Shown here in pieces: positions 1-11,714 of a stretch of DNA of 64,000 nt. The position numbers were made by a program, and so were the translations under genes. Where the stretch lies: assembly GCA_958510825.1 (NCBI GenBank), contig OY294044.1, positions 79,158,895 to 79,222,894 of the forward strand. The letters are read 5' to 3'. The notes under the pieces were generated by a model, which worked only from the letters and a program-made list of their open reading frames with translations, made no database searches and was not told the origin of the DNA. Source of the stretch: Brachypterus glaber (Eukaryota > Arthropoda > Insecta > Coleoptera > Kateretidae). The stretch's first letter is position 1. The number at the start of each line of letters is the position of its first letter.

Positions 1-81
1 ACATAACATATTCAGAATCTATCTGTTCCAATCTGTGATTGTTTCAATTACTGATTGAATTTGAATCCGAAATTAGGTCAA

Positions 82-620
82 TTTGGGGCAACCAGATCAA
101 CAGTTAAATACGGATAATACATTTTTTGCTGTTTTTTTTTTGCTTGCTGCAACCAGAACTAAGGTAAGGGCGACAACGGGTAGATATATGCATTTGTATG
201 TACATATTTCACACAAAAAAAGTTCATAAATAAGCTTTACCGCTGACAGAAAATTTGGATGATTAAAAAAATCCAATTTTCTCATCTCCAAAAAAAGCTT
301 TACCACTGACAGGCAGAAGGGACGCGCCCCCTACTCCCATGGGAGCATTAGATGTATGGTTGGGACAGCTCGGGGCTGAGAAAAAGGGCCAAATATGGCC
401 CTATATATATGACACTATAGTGTCCTAGTTGCTTGGCTTGCAGCCTCCCCACCCTCACTACTAATAAGGTCAACACAACTTGTTGCGGTTACCGGTAAGA
501 AAACCGGTTTTAAGGATCTAGTTAGCACAAAAAGAATTCTTGTTGCCCTTACCAGACTTCTAGTTACAGCAACCAGAAAAAAAGTGGTTCCGTATTTAAC
601 TACTGTTATGGTTGACCCAA
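82..620. repeat. Foldback element with imperfect inverted arms
   Basis: The left end reads TTTGGGGCAACCAGATCAAC followed by AGTTAAATACGGA. The right end, read on the other strand, gives TTGGGTCAACCATAACAG followed by the same TTAAATACGGA. Inside, GGTAAGGGCGACAAC near 165 pairs with GGTAAGGGCAACAA near 545. No coding frame is visible. A single end of the same family recurs at about 18895-18924. Confidence 0.6.
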
Positions 621-860
621 CTAGTTTTTTTGTTCAATGATAGGGTCAATATACTAAAATACGTTGTTATTAACACAAAACCAATAACTACAGATTTTTC
701 ATTTTTTAATCTTTTCTTGGTTTTTAAATTTTTGCTATTTAACGTATTTTTGTATACTTAAAAAAAATAAAACTACTCTTTTCCAATTTATAAATTTATT
801 TTTTTATTCAAAAATTATACAATTAATTTAATACAAAAATGGAAATAAGAACATTATATA

Positions 861-1566
861 TATACAGGGTGTATTGAACATGGATAGAAAGTGTTTAAGG
901 AGTGATACAAGATTTCATTTTAGGTCTATTAGACCAAATATACTCTCATACAAAGTCTCGCCGTTTTTGAGATATCGGCCTTTTTAGGTATTTTTGCGAA
1001 ATAGTTGATTCTTTTCCTGTACATACTATTTTTCATGATACTAAATACTTTTAGTTGTCCTTAGTTCACATGCAAAACCTTGTCGCTATATCTCAAAGGG
1101 TTCCTGGGTTATTAAATAAAAACCTAAATGTTTAGCCAAATTTTTGTCATAAGTTGGTATACTATTGAAAAGGGTATGCAACAGAGAAGTTTTTACAACT
1201 ATTTGTATCTCTTGGACTAGTGCCGTTTTTGAGAAAATTTTGCTCAGAAAAGAAAAATAAATTCGAACCACTGTATTTTAACTATATATTTTTTATACCT
1301 ACAATTCAGAATTTCTTTTTGTATTGTTTCAATAAAGTGCATATTAAGAATATCTAAAAAAATATTTAGGACAACTAAAAGTATTTAGTATCATAAAAAA
1401 TAGTATGTACAGGAAAAAATCAACTATTTCGCAAAAATACCTGAAAAGGCCGATATCTCATAAACAGTGAGACTTTGTATAAGGGTATATTTGGTCTAAT
1501 AGACCCAAAATTAACTCTTCTATCACTCTTTAAAAACTTTATATCCATGGGCCATACACCCTGTAT
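861..1566. repeat. Foldback element, family A (TACAGGGTGTA ends), copy 1
   Basis: The element opens with TATACAGGGTGTATTGAAC and closes with the complement ATACACCCTGTATA. Arms of about 195 bases (865-1060 and 1370-1566) are near-complements, including GATATCGGCC and GTATGTACAGGAAAA. The middle carries ATATCTCAAAGGGTTCCTG, which recurs in the copies at 12.0, 40.0 and 52.5 kb. It encodes nothing recognisable. It is probably a non-autonomous DNA element. Confidence 0.75.
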
Positions 1567-2033
1567 ATATATATTTATAAAATTTAATTATATTTTCCTA
1601 GTTTCTTTTAATTAAAAAAAAAATTGCTGCTGTTGAAACATGAAAAATAATGAGTTTAATTATATCTACATATATTTTTTGTAACATAAAATCATATTTG
1701 AGTACTGTCGCAAAAATAGTTCTAATTCTTCGTTATGAAGTTATACAACATATTCAGAAATATGGTAAACATTTTAAGCAGTAATTATTAAAAAAAAATA
1801 TATGATAGTTCAGAAAAACATACCATATTTTTAAAATTGTGTAACCTATTTCTGAATTACCCTGTATATCTGTAATACAATTTCTGTATATTGCTTAACT
1901 TTTAAAAAATATTTTACAAGTTTTTATTTTACAAAAAAATTGTTTTAGGTAAGCTTAAATTACACATGTGTATTAATACATTATAATAATATATTATAAA
2001 ATGTGATAATAATATAATATATTATGATAAAAT
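1567..2033. other. AT-rich spacer, nothing recognised
   Basis: This is low-complexity A/T sequence with no open frame, RNA gene or clear repeat boundary. Confidence 0.6.
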
Positions 2034-2211
2034 GTGAGTGGTCACGCCAAAAGGGACCGGAAGGTTTTTTTCATAATAATACTGACATAAAGGGAAATTT
2101 TGTTTGGAATTTTTTCATAATAATAATAATCCTATTATGAAAAAATTTATTTATAATATAAACAGGTACCTACCATTATTTCCTCAGGTCTCCTTTTGCG
2201 TAACCACTTAC
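2034..2211. mobile_element. Short MITE with about 25-bp inverted ends
   Basis: The left end GTGAGTGGTCACGCCAAAAG matches the complement of the right end, GTAAGTGGTTACGCAAAAG, with a few mismatches. The interior (178 bp in all) is AT-rich and non-coding. No clear target duplication was found, so the superfamily is open. Confidence 0.6.
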
Positions 2212-3121
2212 AAATATATGTGAACCTATGAGTCGGCACAAGTGAGTCGGTACGCAAAAATTAAACATAAAAATTAAGGAGTTAAGGAGTTATGTCGACG
2301 TAGTTATTGTTCTTAAAAAAATAAACATTTATTTTTTGAAAAAAAAAAGAAAGTATTTTTTTCGTGTTCCAATCGTCTCAGAATGCAATAACAGCGACAT
2401 TTAATAAATTATAGTTTTAAAAAATAGTTAAAATTCTAATTTTTGCGAACCCCCGGTAAACAAAACCTCGATCCGAGCTCTGCTTATGATAAAACGGCAA
2501 CAATAAAAACGTAAAAAATATTAAAAATGATCAACATTTATAAATTGGGGAAATTTGTCCCTTAGAAAATAAGTATTATCTTCTTATTATTCTTATTCTA
2601 CGTTCATGTTCTTAACTGTAACAGACAAACTGGACCATTTTTGCGAGAGTACACATTTAGTAACAAACAATTAATTTACGCTTTGGTATCAAAAACATGT
2701 TAGGTATTAATGGAAATGGTTTTGGTTTGAAGCGAACATGCTTACTAAACTTTTAGTTTTTGGCATTCACACGGTTTTTTGAACACAATTTTTTGTTTTT
2801 TTTTTTTTACAATGATTGTTATTTTACTTTTTCCAAACATGCGTTATAAAACCACTAAAGAAACATAGGTATTTTTACCTAGTTTTATTCACTTTATTTA
2901 CATTGTTGTATGAGTGAAATCCATTGTCCACTCATTTTACGTAAACCTATTGAATCTTGAAATTTGGCACAATGTCATATTACCAATGACAATACAATAA
3001 TCAGCCATTACAATGCATTTTTAAAATTTAGGGTTTAAATTTGGCGACATGACGCGTATTCTGATGATATTACAATAATCATACATTAGTTACACTATTA
3101 ATTAATTACCTAATATTAATT
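2212..3121. other. AT-rich spacer with a decayed repeat end
   Basis: No gene is seen. At about 2430-2482 the sequence AACCCCCGGTAAAC followed by CTCGATCCGAGC resembles one arm of the palindromic element at 3130-3592, so a worn relative probably ends there. The rest is unassigned. Confidence 0.5.
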
Positions 3122-3600
3122 ATTATAAGCACGGGTCGGATCGAAGTAGCATTTACCGGGGGCATGCAAAAATTAGAATTTTAAAAAACTCTTTTTTCAA
3201 GTAAATAGACACTTTAAACTATGGTTCACCAAGCGGAATGTCATTTCGACGCTGTTAATACTCAGTGAGTCGCTTGGTCATGATCCATGACTCTGGAAAA
3301 GGACTTAATTTTTTTTTTTGAAAATTTTTCTCTTTTTAAAAAACGAATAGTTAATACAAAAATATTGTTTTTTTATTAATTATTCGTTTTTTGAAAAGGG
3401 AAACAATTTTCAAGAAGTCTTTCTCTATGAGTCATGGATCATGACCAAGTGACTCACTGAGTATTAACAGAGTCGACATGACATTCCGCTTGGTGAACAA
3501 TAGTTTAAAGTGTCTATTTACTTGAAAAAAGAGTTTTTTAAAATTCTAATTTTTGCATGCCCCCGGTAATGGCTACTTCGATCCGACCCGTGATTATAAG
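3122..3600. mobile_element. Palindromic hAT-like MITE with 8-bp target duplication
   Basis: The direct repeat ATTATAAG flanks the element at 3122-3129 and 3593-3600. The element proper (3130-3592, 463 bp) begins CACGGGTCGGATCGAAGTAG and ends with the complement of this. Its two arms of roughly 220 bases are nearly complementary, with the fold centre near 3358. An 8-bp duplication and CA...TG ends fit the hAT superfamily, and there is no transposase. The short elements at 35088 and 36028 share the CACGGGTCGG-type end. Confidence 0.85.
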
Positions 3601-4083
3601 CATATAAACTTGTACATGTACATATTATTTTAGCATGAAAGGGCCACTTTAATTTTTACTTTTATATTTTCAATATATAAAAGTATTTTTTTTTAAATTT
3701 TTTTTTCGATGTTTTCACTTTTCTCGACGTTTCTGAAGTTTTTAAGACTTTGAGACCATGTTAAAATAATGTCTGTCCGTCTGTCTGTCTCTCAGTTATC
3801 ACGATAATTCGAGTACGTTTTAAGCTAGGACCTTGAAATTTGGTATTCAGGTGTATTGGTAATTTTTTTTTCACCAATAATCAGGGTTTTTGATTCTAAC
3901 CAAAAACATAAGAAGTTATTTTTTTTGCTAAGGCGTATGCATTAAGCTTGGACAAGTTTCTTGATCAGAGTACTTGACAAAGTTTTTTGTAAAGGGACAA
4001 TTCTTGAGCAAGAGAATTAATCAAGATTCTGTATCCAGACTTGGGTAAATTTGAGTTTGTGTTATTGCTCGGGCTAATACAAG
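3601..4083. other. Spacer with dispersed GTCTGTC...CACGATAA repeat
   Basis: No gene is seen. The stretch at about 3771-3860 (TCTGTCCGTCTGTCTGTC, then CACGATAA, then AAGCTAGGACCTTGAAATTT) resembles 60829-60900, and more weakly 48000-48070. It is a common dispersed repeat in this window. Confidence 0.5.
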
Positions 4084-4591
4084 TATGCGCAGAAGTGTTT
4101 GAAAATACATACGAATGCTCAAAAGTGTTCTGGCAAATATATACATACAAATATACCATGCGCAGTAGGGTTGGGTGAATCCTATTTATGCGCAGAAGTG
4201 TTTAATAATATATACGAATGCACATAAGTGTTCTGGAAAACATCTACAAATATACCATGCGCATAAGGCTTTGGTAGGACATATTTATGCGCAGAAGTGT
4301 TTAATAACATAAACTAATGCACAAAAGTGTTCTGGAAAACATATACAAATATACCATGCGCCGTAGAGTTTGGTAAAACATATTTATGCGCAGAAGTGTT
4401 TAATAATACATATGAATGCGCATAGGTGTTTTGTCAAACACATACAAATAGACTATGCGCAATAGGGTTTGGTAGAACATATTTATGCGCAGAAGTGTAT
4501 AATAATACAAACAAATGTGCAAAAGTATTCTGCCAAACATAATATATACTATACAAATATACCGATGCGCAGATATTTTTGGTTGAACATA
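4084..4591 (+). repeat. Tandem repeat, about 99-bp unit, five copies
   Basis: Units start with ATGCGCAGAAGTGT at 4084, 4187, 4287, 4386 and 4485. Each holds the subunits AATGCACAAAAGTGTTCTG and CCATGCGC..TAGGGTTTGG in order. The first and last units have drifted most, as expected for array edges. The spacing of ATGCGC-type words suggests the unit itself arose from shorter repeats. Short open frames across it are incidental. Confidence 0.85.
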
Positions 4592-4639
4592 CTTATACGA
4601 ATGCTCGTCGAAAATATAAAAGTTTTTAAACGATTTTAC

Positions 4640-5081
4640 GTTTCAGATATTTTATTACTAACTTCCGACTTAAAATCCGACATTGTCAGAATTACTTAAT
4701 ATAATATTCGTTAAAAAATTCTGAAATTAAAGTCAGCATTTTACTTAAATTCCAACTTTACGCAGAATTTTACATAAATTTCGACGTAAAATTAGATTTT
4801 AACCTAAATTTCGGCATAAAGTCAGAATTTAACTGAATTCTACTTAAACATTACTTAAATTCCGACCAAACGTAAGATTTTTTTAATTTATACTTTTACA
4901 AAAATTTACTTAAACTTTTTGTTTTCACGAAAATTTCTTACTTGAAATTTTAAGTCGGAATTTAATTTAAAGGAAATTCTAAAATTTTGTGATAAAAAGT
5001 AAAATTCTAAATTTAGGTCGGAATGAAAGTAGAAATGTTAGTTAAATTCTGACTTTTTAGAAAATTTAGATAAAATTTAAA
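4640..5081. repeat. Degenerate short tandem repeat (AAATTCCGACTTAAA-like)
   Basis: Words such as TTCCGACTTAAA, ATTCTGACTTTA and AAATTTCGGCATAAA recur every 15-30 bases on either strand with heavy drift. It is non-coding. Confidence 0.55.
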
Positions 5082-5378
5082 CTTTAAGTCATAGGCGTGC
5101 GCACAGCGGGTGCTGTGGCACCACCCAAAAAATTTGAAAAGTTCGAATGAAAATTATTTAGAAAATTTCAAAATAGATAATCAGAAATTTTTTAATTTCA
5201 CCAATTTTAGTAATCTAAAATGGATATAGGTATATATTTTTTTTTTCATAAAAAATTTCAATGATGCAGCCTTTGTTTCCTAATATCTTATTATCACTGC
5301 AAGGGTAGGGTGAAAAGGCGGCATTTTCATGGTTGGCACCCACAAAAGTAAAATCCTGCGCACGCCTATGCTTAAAGT
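5082..5378. mobile_element. hAT-like MITE with CATAGGCG ends
   Basis: The element at 5090-5370 (281 bp) starts CATAGGCGTGCGCAC and ends GTGCGCACGCCTATG in imperfect form. It is flanked by CTTTAAGT and CTTAAAGT, an 8-bp target duplication with one mismatch. The same CATAGGC ends and an 8-bp duplication occur in the larger element at 50114-50756, which supports one hAT-type family. There is no coding capacity. Confidence 0.75.
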
Positions 5379-5511
5379 AGAAATAAAGCTAACTTTAAGT
5401 GGGAATTTAGTAACAGAATATTATAGTGGCCCATCCACGCTTTAGTAGTTTTAATACATACATATTATATATTTAAAATTTTGGCTAAGGCAAAAATTCT
5501 CGTAAAAATTA

Positions 5512-5850
5512 CTTTATCCAATACATACAGATAATAAGACAATTACCAGCTTTATTTTAAATAGATAAACTCAATAATAACCCCCGCGTGGCTTTTACTT
5601 TATTGAGTGGATAATTATTTATTTTACCCACTCAACTGTCACTTGTCAAATTATTTTCTTGTAAATGTCATTAAAATTTTTAATAAAAATATGAATTTCT
5701 AAGCTATTTATTGGATAAAAACTTGTATGACACTCATGGGTAAACCGATATTGCCCTCTCGAAAATCAACCTGCTTGGCTGACGCCTCGTATGTTAATTT
5801 TCTCATCGGCAATATCTTACTTTACCCACTAGTACCATACATAACTATTA
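5512..5850 (+). repeat. Dispersed 340-bp repeat, copy A
   Basis: The sequence is nearly identical to 33799-34143 (copy B), in the same orientation, from CTTTATCCAATACATACAG to ATAACTATTA. The main difference is a small insertion near the middle of copy B. The last third folds: GATATTGCCC..GAAAAT pairs with ATTTTC..GGGCAATATC. Ends are sharp but lack a clear target duplication. It is a non-autonomous element of unknown class. Confidence 0.8.
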
Positions 5851-6210
5851 AAAGGGTAAAAATGTATTAGCTAATACAGTATTACATAACCCAAATTAAA
5901 AGCGTACGTGTGACGCATATTAAGAAAAATATTAGTAATTAGGTATGAAAATTCTGTAAAAGCTGTTAACATTTTTATAAGTTTTTTTGGGGTCACTCGA
6001 TCAGTTGTTGCTTTGTCTAGTGTTTTGGTGGTTAGCCCTTTGGGTTTCTGGTAGTTTTCGCCCAAACCAACCAACCACCAAAACACACTAACACACAAAG
6101 TAGACAAAGCAACAAAACAACAAAAAGTTTTTTTGTTGATATTTTTAACTAAAAAAATTCTGTGCATAGATGCACCTTCGCCAAATTTGCAAAACTGGCA
6201 GTTCCAATTA

Positions 6211-6920
6211 TACAGTGCGGTCCAAAAGTCACCCCCCCCTTTTAACTTTTGAACGAGTTGAGATATCGACTTCAAATTTAGAACTCTTAAATAAGACAAA
6301 AACTATCTTTTAGCATATATTTGATATTTTCAGCTCTTAAAATGTGGGCAGGGGGGCATGGGGGGACTTTTTTTTAAATGGAAAGGGGGGTCGTGTGATA
6401 CATCATTTTAAATCTTATAAAATTCTCTATTTAAACTAACATTTTTAAATTTTTTAAAAATGTTTTTTAAGGTTTTGATTTTTCAATTTTTTATGCTAAA
6501 ATATTCGATTTTTTAAGTTTTTTTTTTATAAATTTTTATTTATGTCAACTAAAATTAGTTTAAAAGTATAATTAACATTTTTTTATGATGAAATTAGGCA
6601 TTTTTAAAAAATTGTTGGTTTTTTTTTAGAGGAATTTTGACATTAATACCCATTTTCAACCCCATTTTAAACCCATTTATTTAAAAATTGGAGTTAAATG
6701 GAGAATTTTATGAGCTTTAAAATTATGTATTACACGGCCCCCTTTCCATTTAAAAAAATGTGCCCCCATGCCCCCCTGCCCACATTTTAAGAGCTGAAAG
6801 TATTAAATATATGCTAAAAGTTAGTTTAAGTTGTCTTATTTAAAAGTTCCAAATTTGAAGTCGATATCTCAACTGGTTCAAAAGTTAAAGGGGGGGGGGT
6901 GACTTTTGGACCGCTATGTA
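6211..6920. mobile_element. Palindromic mariner-like MITE, TA-flanked
   Basis: TA dinucleotides flank 6213-6918. The ends read CAGTGCGGTCCAAAAGTCAC and, complemented, CATAGCGGTCCAAAAGTCAC. Arms of about 230 bases pair closely, including the G/C-rich GGGCAGGGGGGCATGGGGGG block. Related copies are at 34693-35345 (interrupted) and 46769-46970 (one arm). A small minus-strand frame (5871-6299) running into the left arm is not a gene. Confidence 0.8.
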
Positions 6921-7592
6921 TTAACATTAACAATGACAAATATTAGGCACATTAGTTGCTACCTACCAAAAATTTTCTTGCTTCCCCGCCGGACTCAAGA
7001 AATTGGCCAGACCATACAGTGTGGACTTTTCAGAATGAATAAATTGGATAACGCTGAAAATAAAATCTTTTAGAAAAAATCCTCGGACAGGTCAATTTTT
7101 ATTTTGAGTGGAACATCTTTTAATTTTACCCACAAGATTCATGTGATAACCTTTTGCCGTCTTTATAAGTTTAAATAGGACCATATTTTAAATGATGACT
7201 TATTTGAAAGGTTTTTTGATTCTGGTTTAAACAGTGTTAACTTTTAAAGCTGGCGCCCCTTGACGACAGAGGGTTAAGATGTCACTCACATGTGAGTTAA
7301 ATGAAAATATATATATATATAAAAAGTTTAAAATAAAAATCGACCCGCCAGAGGAATTTTTCTAAAAAGTATTTTATTTTTAAAATTCCACACTGTATAA
7401 CTGAATGGTAAACTAGTCAGTTTACAATTGTTTTAGTTTAAGAATGCTTAATAATGCTTTTAAGTAGTAAAATAAGCATGGCTTATTCGTTTTTTGAAAA
7501 GAGTATTCATTAAATTGCAATAAAAAGTTTCTAGTTTATACACATGTTTGGAAATGACAGTAAAATTAACTTAAAACATTGCAAAATTACGT
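6921..7592. other. Spacer, nothing recognised
   Basis: No open frame, RNA gene or bounded repeat was recognised in this A/T-rich sequence. Confidence 0.5.
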
Positions 7593-7985
7593 AGACCTGG
7601 TACAATATCCCATGGCACATCAGCCTTAAGTAACACCACCCTGCCCCAAGTTAAAAACATTATTTAACGGCGAGGACAGAAAATGTCAATAATAATAAAA
7701 ATATGTTTCCAAGTTGGAGCAAGGTGGAGTTATGTTAACACGTTGACGGACACCGCACAGTGGGCCCATGACTCCAAATAGACATTGCGGTATATATCGC
7801 AATTGGGTTGGTTTCTGTTTCGGCACCCTCTTCATTTGCCGAAAATTTTGTATATACTATAGGGTGTCGCACACTATATTTAAGTGCCTAAATGAACACT
7901 AGTTGGTTGTCATATGCCGCGGATGTCCGTCAACGTGTTAATACGAACTCAAAGTTGATGTGCCATGAGATATTGTATCAGCTCT
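7593..7985. repeat. Foldback element interrupted by a TTAA MITE
   Basis: The ends AGACCTGGTACAATAT and the complement of ATATTGTATCAGCTCT pair, and both arms contain CATGGCACATCA. The element carries CACCCTGCCCC and GGTGGAGTTATGTTAA motifs also found in the uninterrupted relative at 39337-39538. The insertion at 7739-7937 splits it exactly at a TTAA. Confidence 0.75.
7735..7941. mobile_element. piggyBac-like MITE (TTAA target duplication)
   Basis: TTAA at 7735-7738 and 7938-7941 flanks a 199-bp element with inverted ends CACGTTGACGGACACC and GGATGTCCGTCAACGTG. TTAA duplication is diagnostic of piggyBac-type transposition. The uninterrupted relative at 39.4-39.5 kb reads through the site as GAAGTTATGTTAA, which supports a real insertion. 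It has no transposase. Confidence 0.85.
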
Positions 7986-8211
7986 AACACCCGCAAGGAG
8001 ATGAAAAAAGGAGTTCACCAATTTTTAAAGTGGGACGAAAGTAATTATTTTTTGCAATTAGAGGAAATTTTTTTTTTTTTGACCTGTATCCGGTTATACC
8101 GATATATCGGTTATAACTATTATAATTATTTATTACTGTGGGTTTAAGCAGGCATTAAGTAAATAAATTACACGCAAGCAGTACTTAAATTTAAGTACAG
8201 TGTCATCGAAT

Positions 8212-9055
8212 CCGAACTCATTTTGGAGTACTGTTCCTAAAAGTACATATCAAAACTAGAAAAACCTCATAGGGGTTTTGGTAGTTTGGGTCAGGATCGA
8301 ATTTTATTGTATCATGCATATTTTGATTTTGAGCACATTTTTCAAAGAAACAGTACTTTTTCTCCCGGCTATATCTCGTAAATCGTTTGGAATTTTGTTG
8401 TACTGTCTTCAGCATTTTTTTAGCTAACTTATAGACTAGGATAGCTAAGTTATAGATAGTTATAGACTAGGATAGCTAAGTTATAGACTAGGAGAAAAAA
8501 GTGTAAAACAAACTGGCCCGAAAAAACTGCATCCAGTGCCTGGAAATCGCAAAAATGCCGAAAAAAAACATTTTTTACCTTTTTGCACCATTTTTGGCCC
8601 ATAACTCGACAACACAAATATCTTTTTTTTATTTTACAGTTTATTTGGCGTCAAATAAATTCAATTTACAGCTATTATTACATCGAAAATTTGATATATT
8701 TGTGGATGTGTTGTCGAGTTATGGGACAAAGATGTTGAAAAAGGGTGAAAAAATGGTAATTTTTCCGCATTTTTGAGATTTCCAGGCACTGGATGCAGTT
8801 TTTTCGTGCCAGTTTGTTTTACACTTTTCTTCTCCTAGTCTATAGCTACAAAAAATCTGAAGACAGTACAACAAAATTTCAAACGATTTACGAGATATAG
8901 CCGCGAGAAAAAGTACTGTTTCTTTGAAAAAAGTGCTCAAAATCAAAATATGAATGATACAATAAAATTCGAACCTGACCCAAACTACCAAAACCCCTGT
9001 GGGTTTTTCTAGTTTTTATATGTACTTTTAGGGACAGCACTCAAAATTGAGTTGG
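8212..9055. repeat. Long palindrome, about 840 bp
   Basis: The two halves are close complements over their whole length. Outer ends ACTC.TTTTGGAGTACTGTTCC pair with GGGACAGCACTCAAAATTGAGT. Inner segments GAAAAAACTGCATCCAGTG and AACTCGACAACACA both have partners. The centre is near 8645. The left arm also has an internal duplication of TTATAGACTAGGATAGCTAA at about 8427-8492 that is absent from the right arm. Frames in it mirror each other and are not genes. Confidence 0.85.
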
Positions 9056-9692
9056 GGTTTTATGTGTTGCACAGTGAAATTAAAGCTTGCGAAAAATAGT
9101 TTTTTAGAGCTTCCTCAGAATTCTAGAAGTTTTTGTTTTACATGGGTAATCATTTAATCTAATTTCAAGATGCACCTACTTGGGTCGTAATTAACATGAC
9201 TTTACACAAGTAAAGTAATCTTGGTTGTAATCTAAACTCGGCGCATTATCTATCGGAGGAACAAATTGGATCAAGGAAGCTATGATTAGTGGTTTTAAAA
9301 TGACTTTTAATGATATTTTTGTTGTCCATTGTGCTTTTGACAAATTTTAACATTTAGGTTAAATTGACTGATATTTTACGTCTTAAACTTAATAAAAAAC
9401 TCTTTATAAAAGTAAAAGTTTGTTTAAAATTAATAAAAGTTTTTTTTTCATAATGTAATATTAAAATAAAATTTTACAGTACCTAAGCAGGTGATCGATT
9501 CTTGAAATTATATTTTTTGATTAAAATTATGGACCAGTATAATTTTAACTTAAAAATTTTCTGTTACAGCGTTTACATTATAATTTTATTGAGCAGTGCA
9601 TTATATTGCTTCATTTAAACAAAATATTTATAGATTAATGCTTTAGTTTCCTTTTTAAGGATTTTTTTATTAATCTTCTTGCTAAAGCAAAT
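9056..9692. other. AT-rich spacer, nothing recognised
   Basis: No coding frame, RNA gene or repeat boundary is visible up to the Tc1 element. Confidence 0.55.
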
Positions 9693-10576
9693 TACAGTCT
9701 GTTCAACAAGAGCGTGTCTTTGATTATTCAAAAAATTCAAAAGGTATCTCCGCCATATTTTACAGCGTAATTCTTCTATCTCTGTGCTGTAGCACTGATT
9801 TGTTACCGTAGTAGTCGAATTGTCGTGACGAGCACACGTTAAAGAAAATCAGTTCGGTTTACGCCAAGAGATTTGAGGCGGTCGACCGCGGTCTTTTTGT
9901 GCCTGCATCCGCGAGGACCTAAATTAGAGGTCGCCAATGCATCAATAGTAATTAAAAAGTCTAAATGCTTGGTCTTACTGTGAAATGCATTTGGTCCAAT
10001 GCACAGTTAGGCACCCCGTAAAAATTCATGTTTGGGGATGCTTTTCCTAACGTGGATTTGGTTGCCTTAAGTTGTTTACTGAGAATTTGAACGCTGAGAA
10101 ATTTTGAAAATTAAAAATTTACCAGCGTGGACTTATAAAGTCAGTTAAAAGTATGTTTAGATCCAAAAACTAAGGTTGGATATTGCAAGAGGACAATGCT
10201 CCAAAACAACGCAGTCGACTCTGCAACGACTGGAAGAGGAAAAACGGCATCACGACGTTACTTTGGCCTTCACAACCACCGGATGCAAATCCGATCGAAA
10301 ACGTGTGGGGGCTTTGAAACTCCAAATTTAAAGGAACAAAACTGCTGAATTTAAAGCAGCTCGCAATTCGTGATAAATGGAGTTCGTTGGCAGTAAAATA
10401 CACAGAAAGTATGCCAAAAAGGTTTCAAGCTATTCTGGATAACAACGGAGATTTCACGGTGTTTTTGTAGGAGATAAATAGCATTTTTTATCTACTTTAA
10501 TGCAAAAAAATAAACAAATAAATATCTTTTATAGAAACAAAATATTGAAGACATGCTCTTGTTGAAAAAGACTGTA
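9693..10576 (+). mobile_element. Decayed Tc1/mariner transposon with both ends
   Basis: TA at 9693-9694 and 10575-10576 flanks an 880-bp element. Its ends are CAGTCTGTTCAACAAGAGC and, complemented, CAGTCTTTTTCAACAAGAGC. The plus strand holds a broken Tc1 transposase. Readable pieces are KIHVWGCF near 10025, a catalytic-Asp block DNAPKQ near 10190, the PDANPIENVWG motif near 10280 and the C-terminal SMPKRFQAILDNNG near 10410. Frameshifts and stops separate these pieces, and the N-terminal DNA-binding region is eroded, so it cannot make transposase. Short minus-strand frames here are shadows. Confidence 0.9.
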
Positions 10577-10940
10577 TTTGGATTTTATTATAAACCACAA
10601 AATAATGTTTTGGTTGACAATGAATTTGAAACAAGATAGCAACCTTACATAGGGAACTACATTTATTCTGCCAACCATACAACAAGAAACAAATGATCAT
10701 CAACTCAGATAGATAATGTGCATATACTGCAAACATTTATTGCTTAATTTTAAGTTTCATTTAAAATTAATGATTATTATAGTATTTATTAACGATTTTC
10801 GGAATTTTTGAATTTTGAAATTTAAACCTATGAAAAATTTTAAAATGCTGCAAAATGTGTAATAATCCATATTTTTTGAATAAAATTTAAAATGTATCGA
10901 TTCATTTCTGCATAGAACCATTGATTTAAATTAGATTATA

Positions 10941-11081
10941 TGGGGGTGAGAAGCCAATGGGTACAAGTGACATTTTTAACGAAATTGAGTCAGGAATAGG
11001 TTGTACTAAGCCTAAAAAACCTACTCCAAAGCCTCAATCTCGTTAAAAATATCACTTGTAACCCTTGGCTTGTCACCCCCT
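10941..11081. repeat. Hairpin MITE, about 140 bp
   Basis: GGGGGTGAGAAGCCAATGGG at the left end pairs with CCCTTGGCTTGTCACCCCC at the right. The arms extend inward through ACAAGTGA..ATTTTTAACGA. ATAT lies on both sides and may be a short target duplication. Confidence 0.65.
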
Positions 11082-11190
11082 GATATGATTTTGTAAAAAA
11101 ATTCTGGGATCCCCCTTTGGAAAAAGCTGATTTTTTCGCAAAGTAATTTCATACTTACTGAATACTGAATCTTAGAAAACTCATGAATCG

Positions 11191-11280
11191 ATCAGGTCTA
11201 TTCACGTGCCTAATCAATATTGCTATTTTGGCAATATTGGCAAAATGGCAATTTTGTTTACGCACGTGAATAGACCTGAT
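11191..11280. repeat. Hairpin element, 90 bp
   Basis: ATCAGGTCTATTCACGTGC pairs perfectly with GCACGTGAATAGACCTGAT. The loop is rich in CAATATTG-like words. It is probably a miniature DNA element. Confidence 0.65.
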
Positions 11281-11714
11281 TATTAATTAATAATTATAAT
11301 TATTTATTAATGATAATTATGATTATAATTAGTAAATAATTTTTTATTTTACCGGGTGTCAATGAATTTTGGATACCTACGATGCGCCATTTTCTTATTT
11401 GTGAATACCTATTTTATTTTTTTTTTAAATTAAATTATGACTTCACTAGGCAACAAATCGCAACTTTTATTTTTGCCCTGATCTAACAGCAATTTTTTTT
11501 ACTAAATAAAATGATAGCATTAAAATTTTGATGTATCCCGGGAACTAAAAATCTAACTAAAAATACCCAACTATTTTATTATCGGTGTAATTTTGAAGAA
11601 GACTTCTTTAGGAAACTAATTCGGATCTTTAACTAGGTATTTCACTTAAGGTCCGAAACTAATAGATTAAATTTTTCGCTAATAAACAAAATTATTTATT
11701 TTCGTCCCACGCAA
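11281..11714. other. AT-rich spacer, nothing recognised
   Basis: No gene or bounded repeat was recognised. Confidence 0.5.

Noticed and set aside
5871..6299. 142-codon minus-strand frame
   Set aside because: It starts inside the left arm of a mariner-like palindrome, crosses its border and has no domain.
8218..8991. Mirrored frames in the 840-bp palindrome
   Set aside because: Each half encodes the same peptide pieces in opposite directions, which follows from the palindrome and is not a gene pair.
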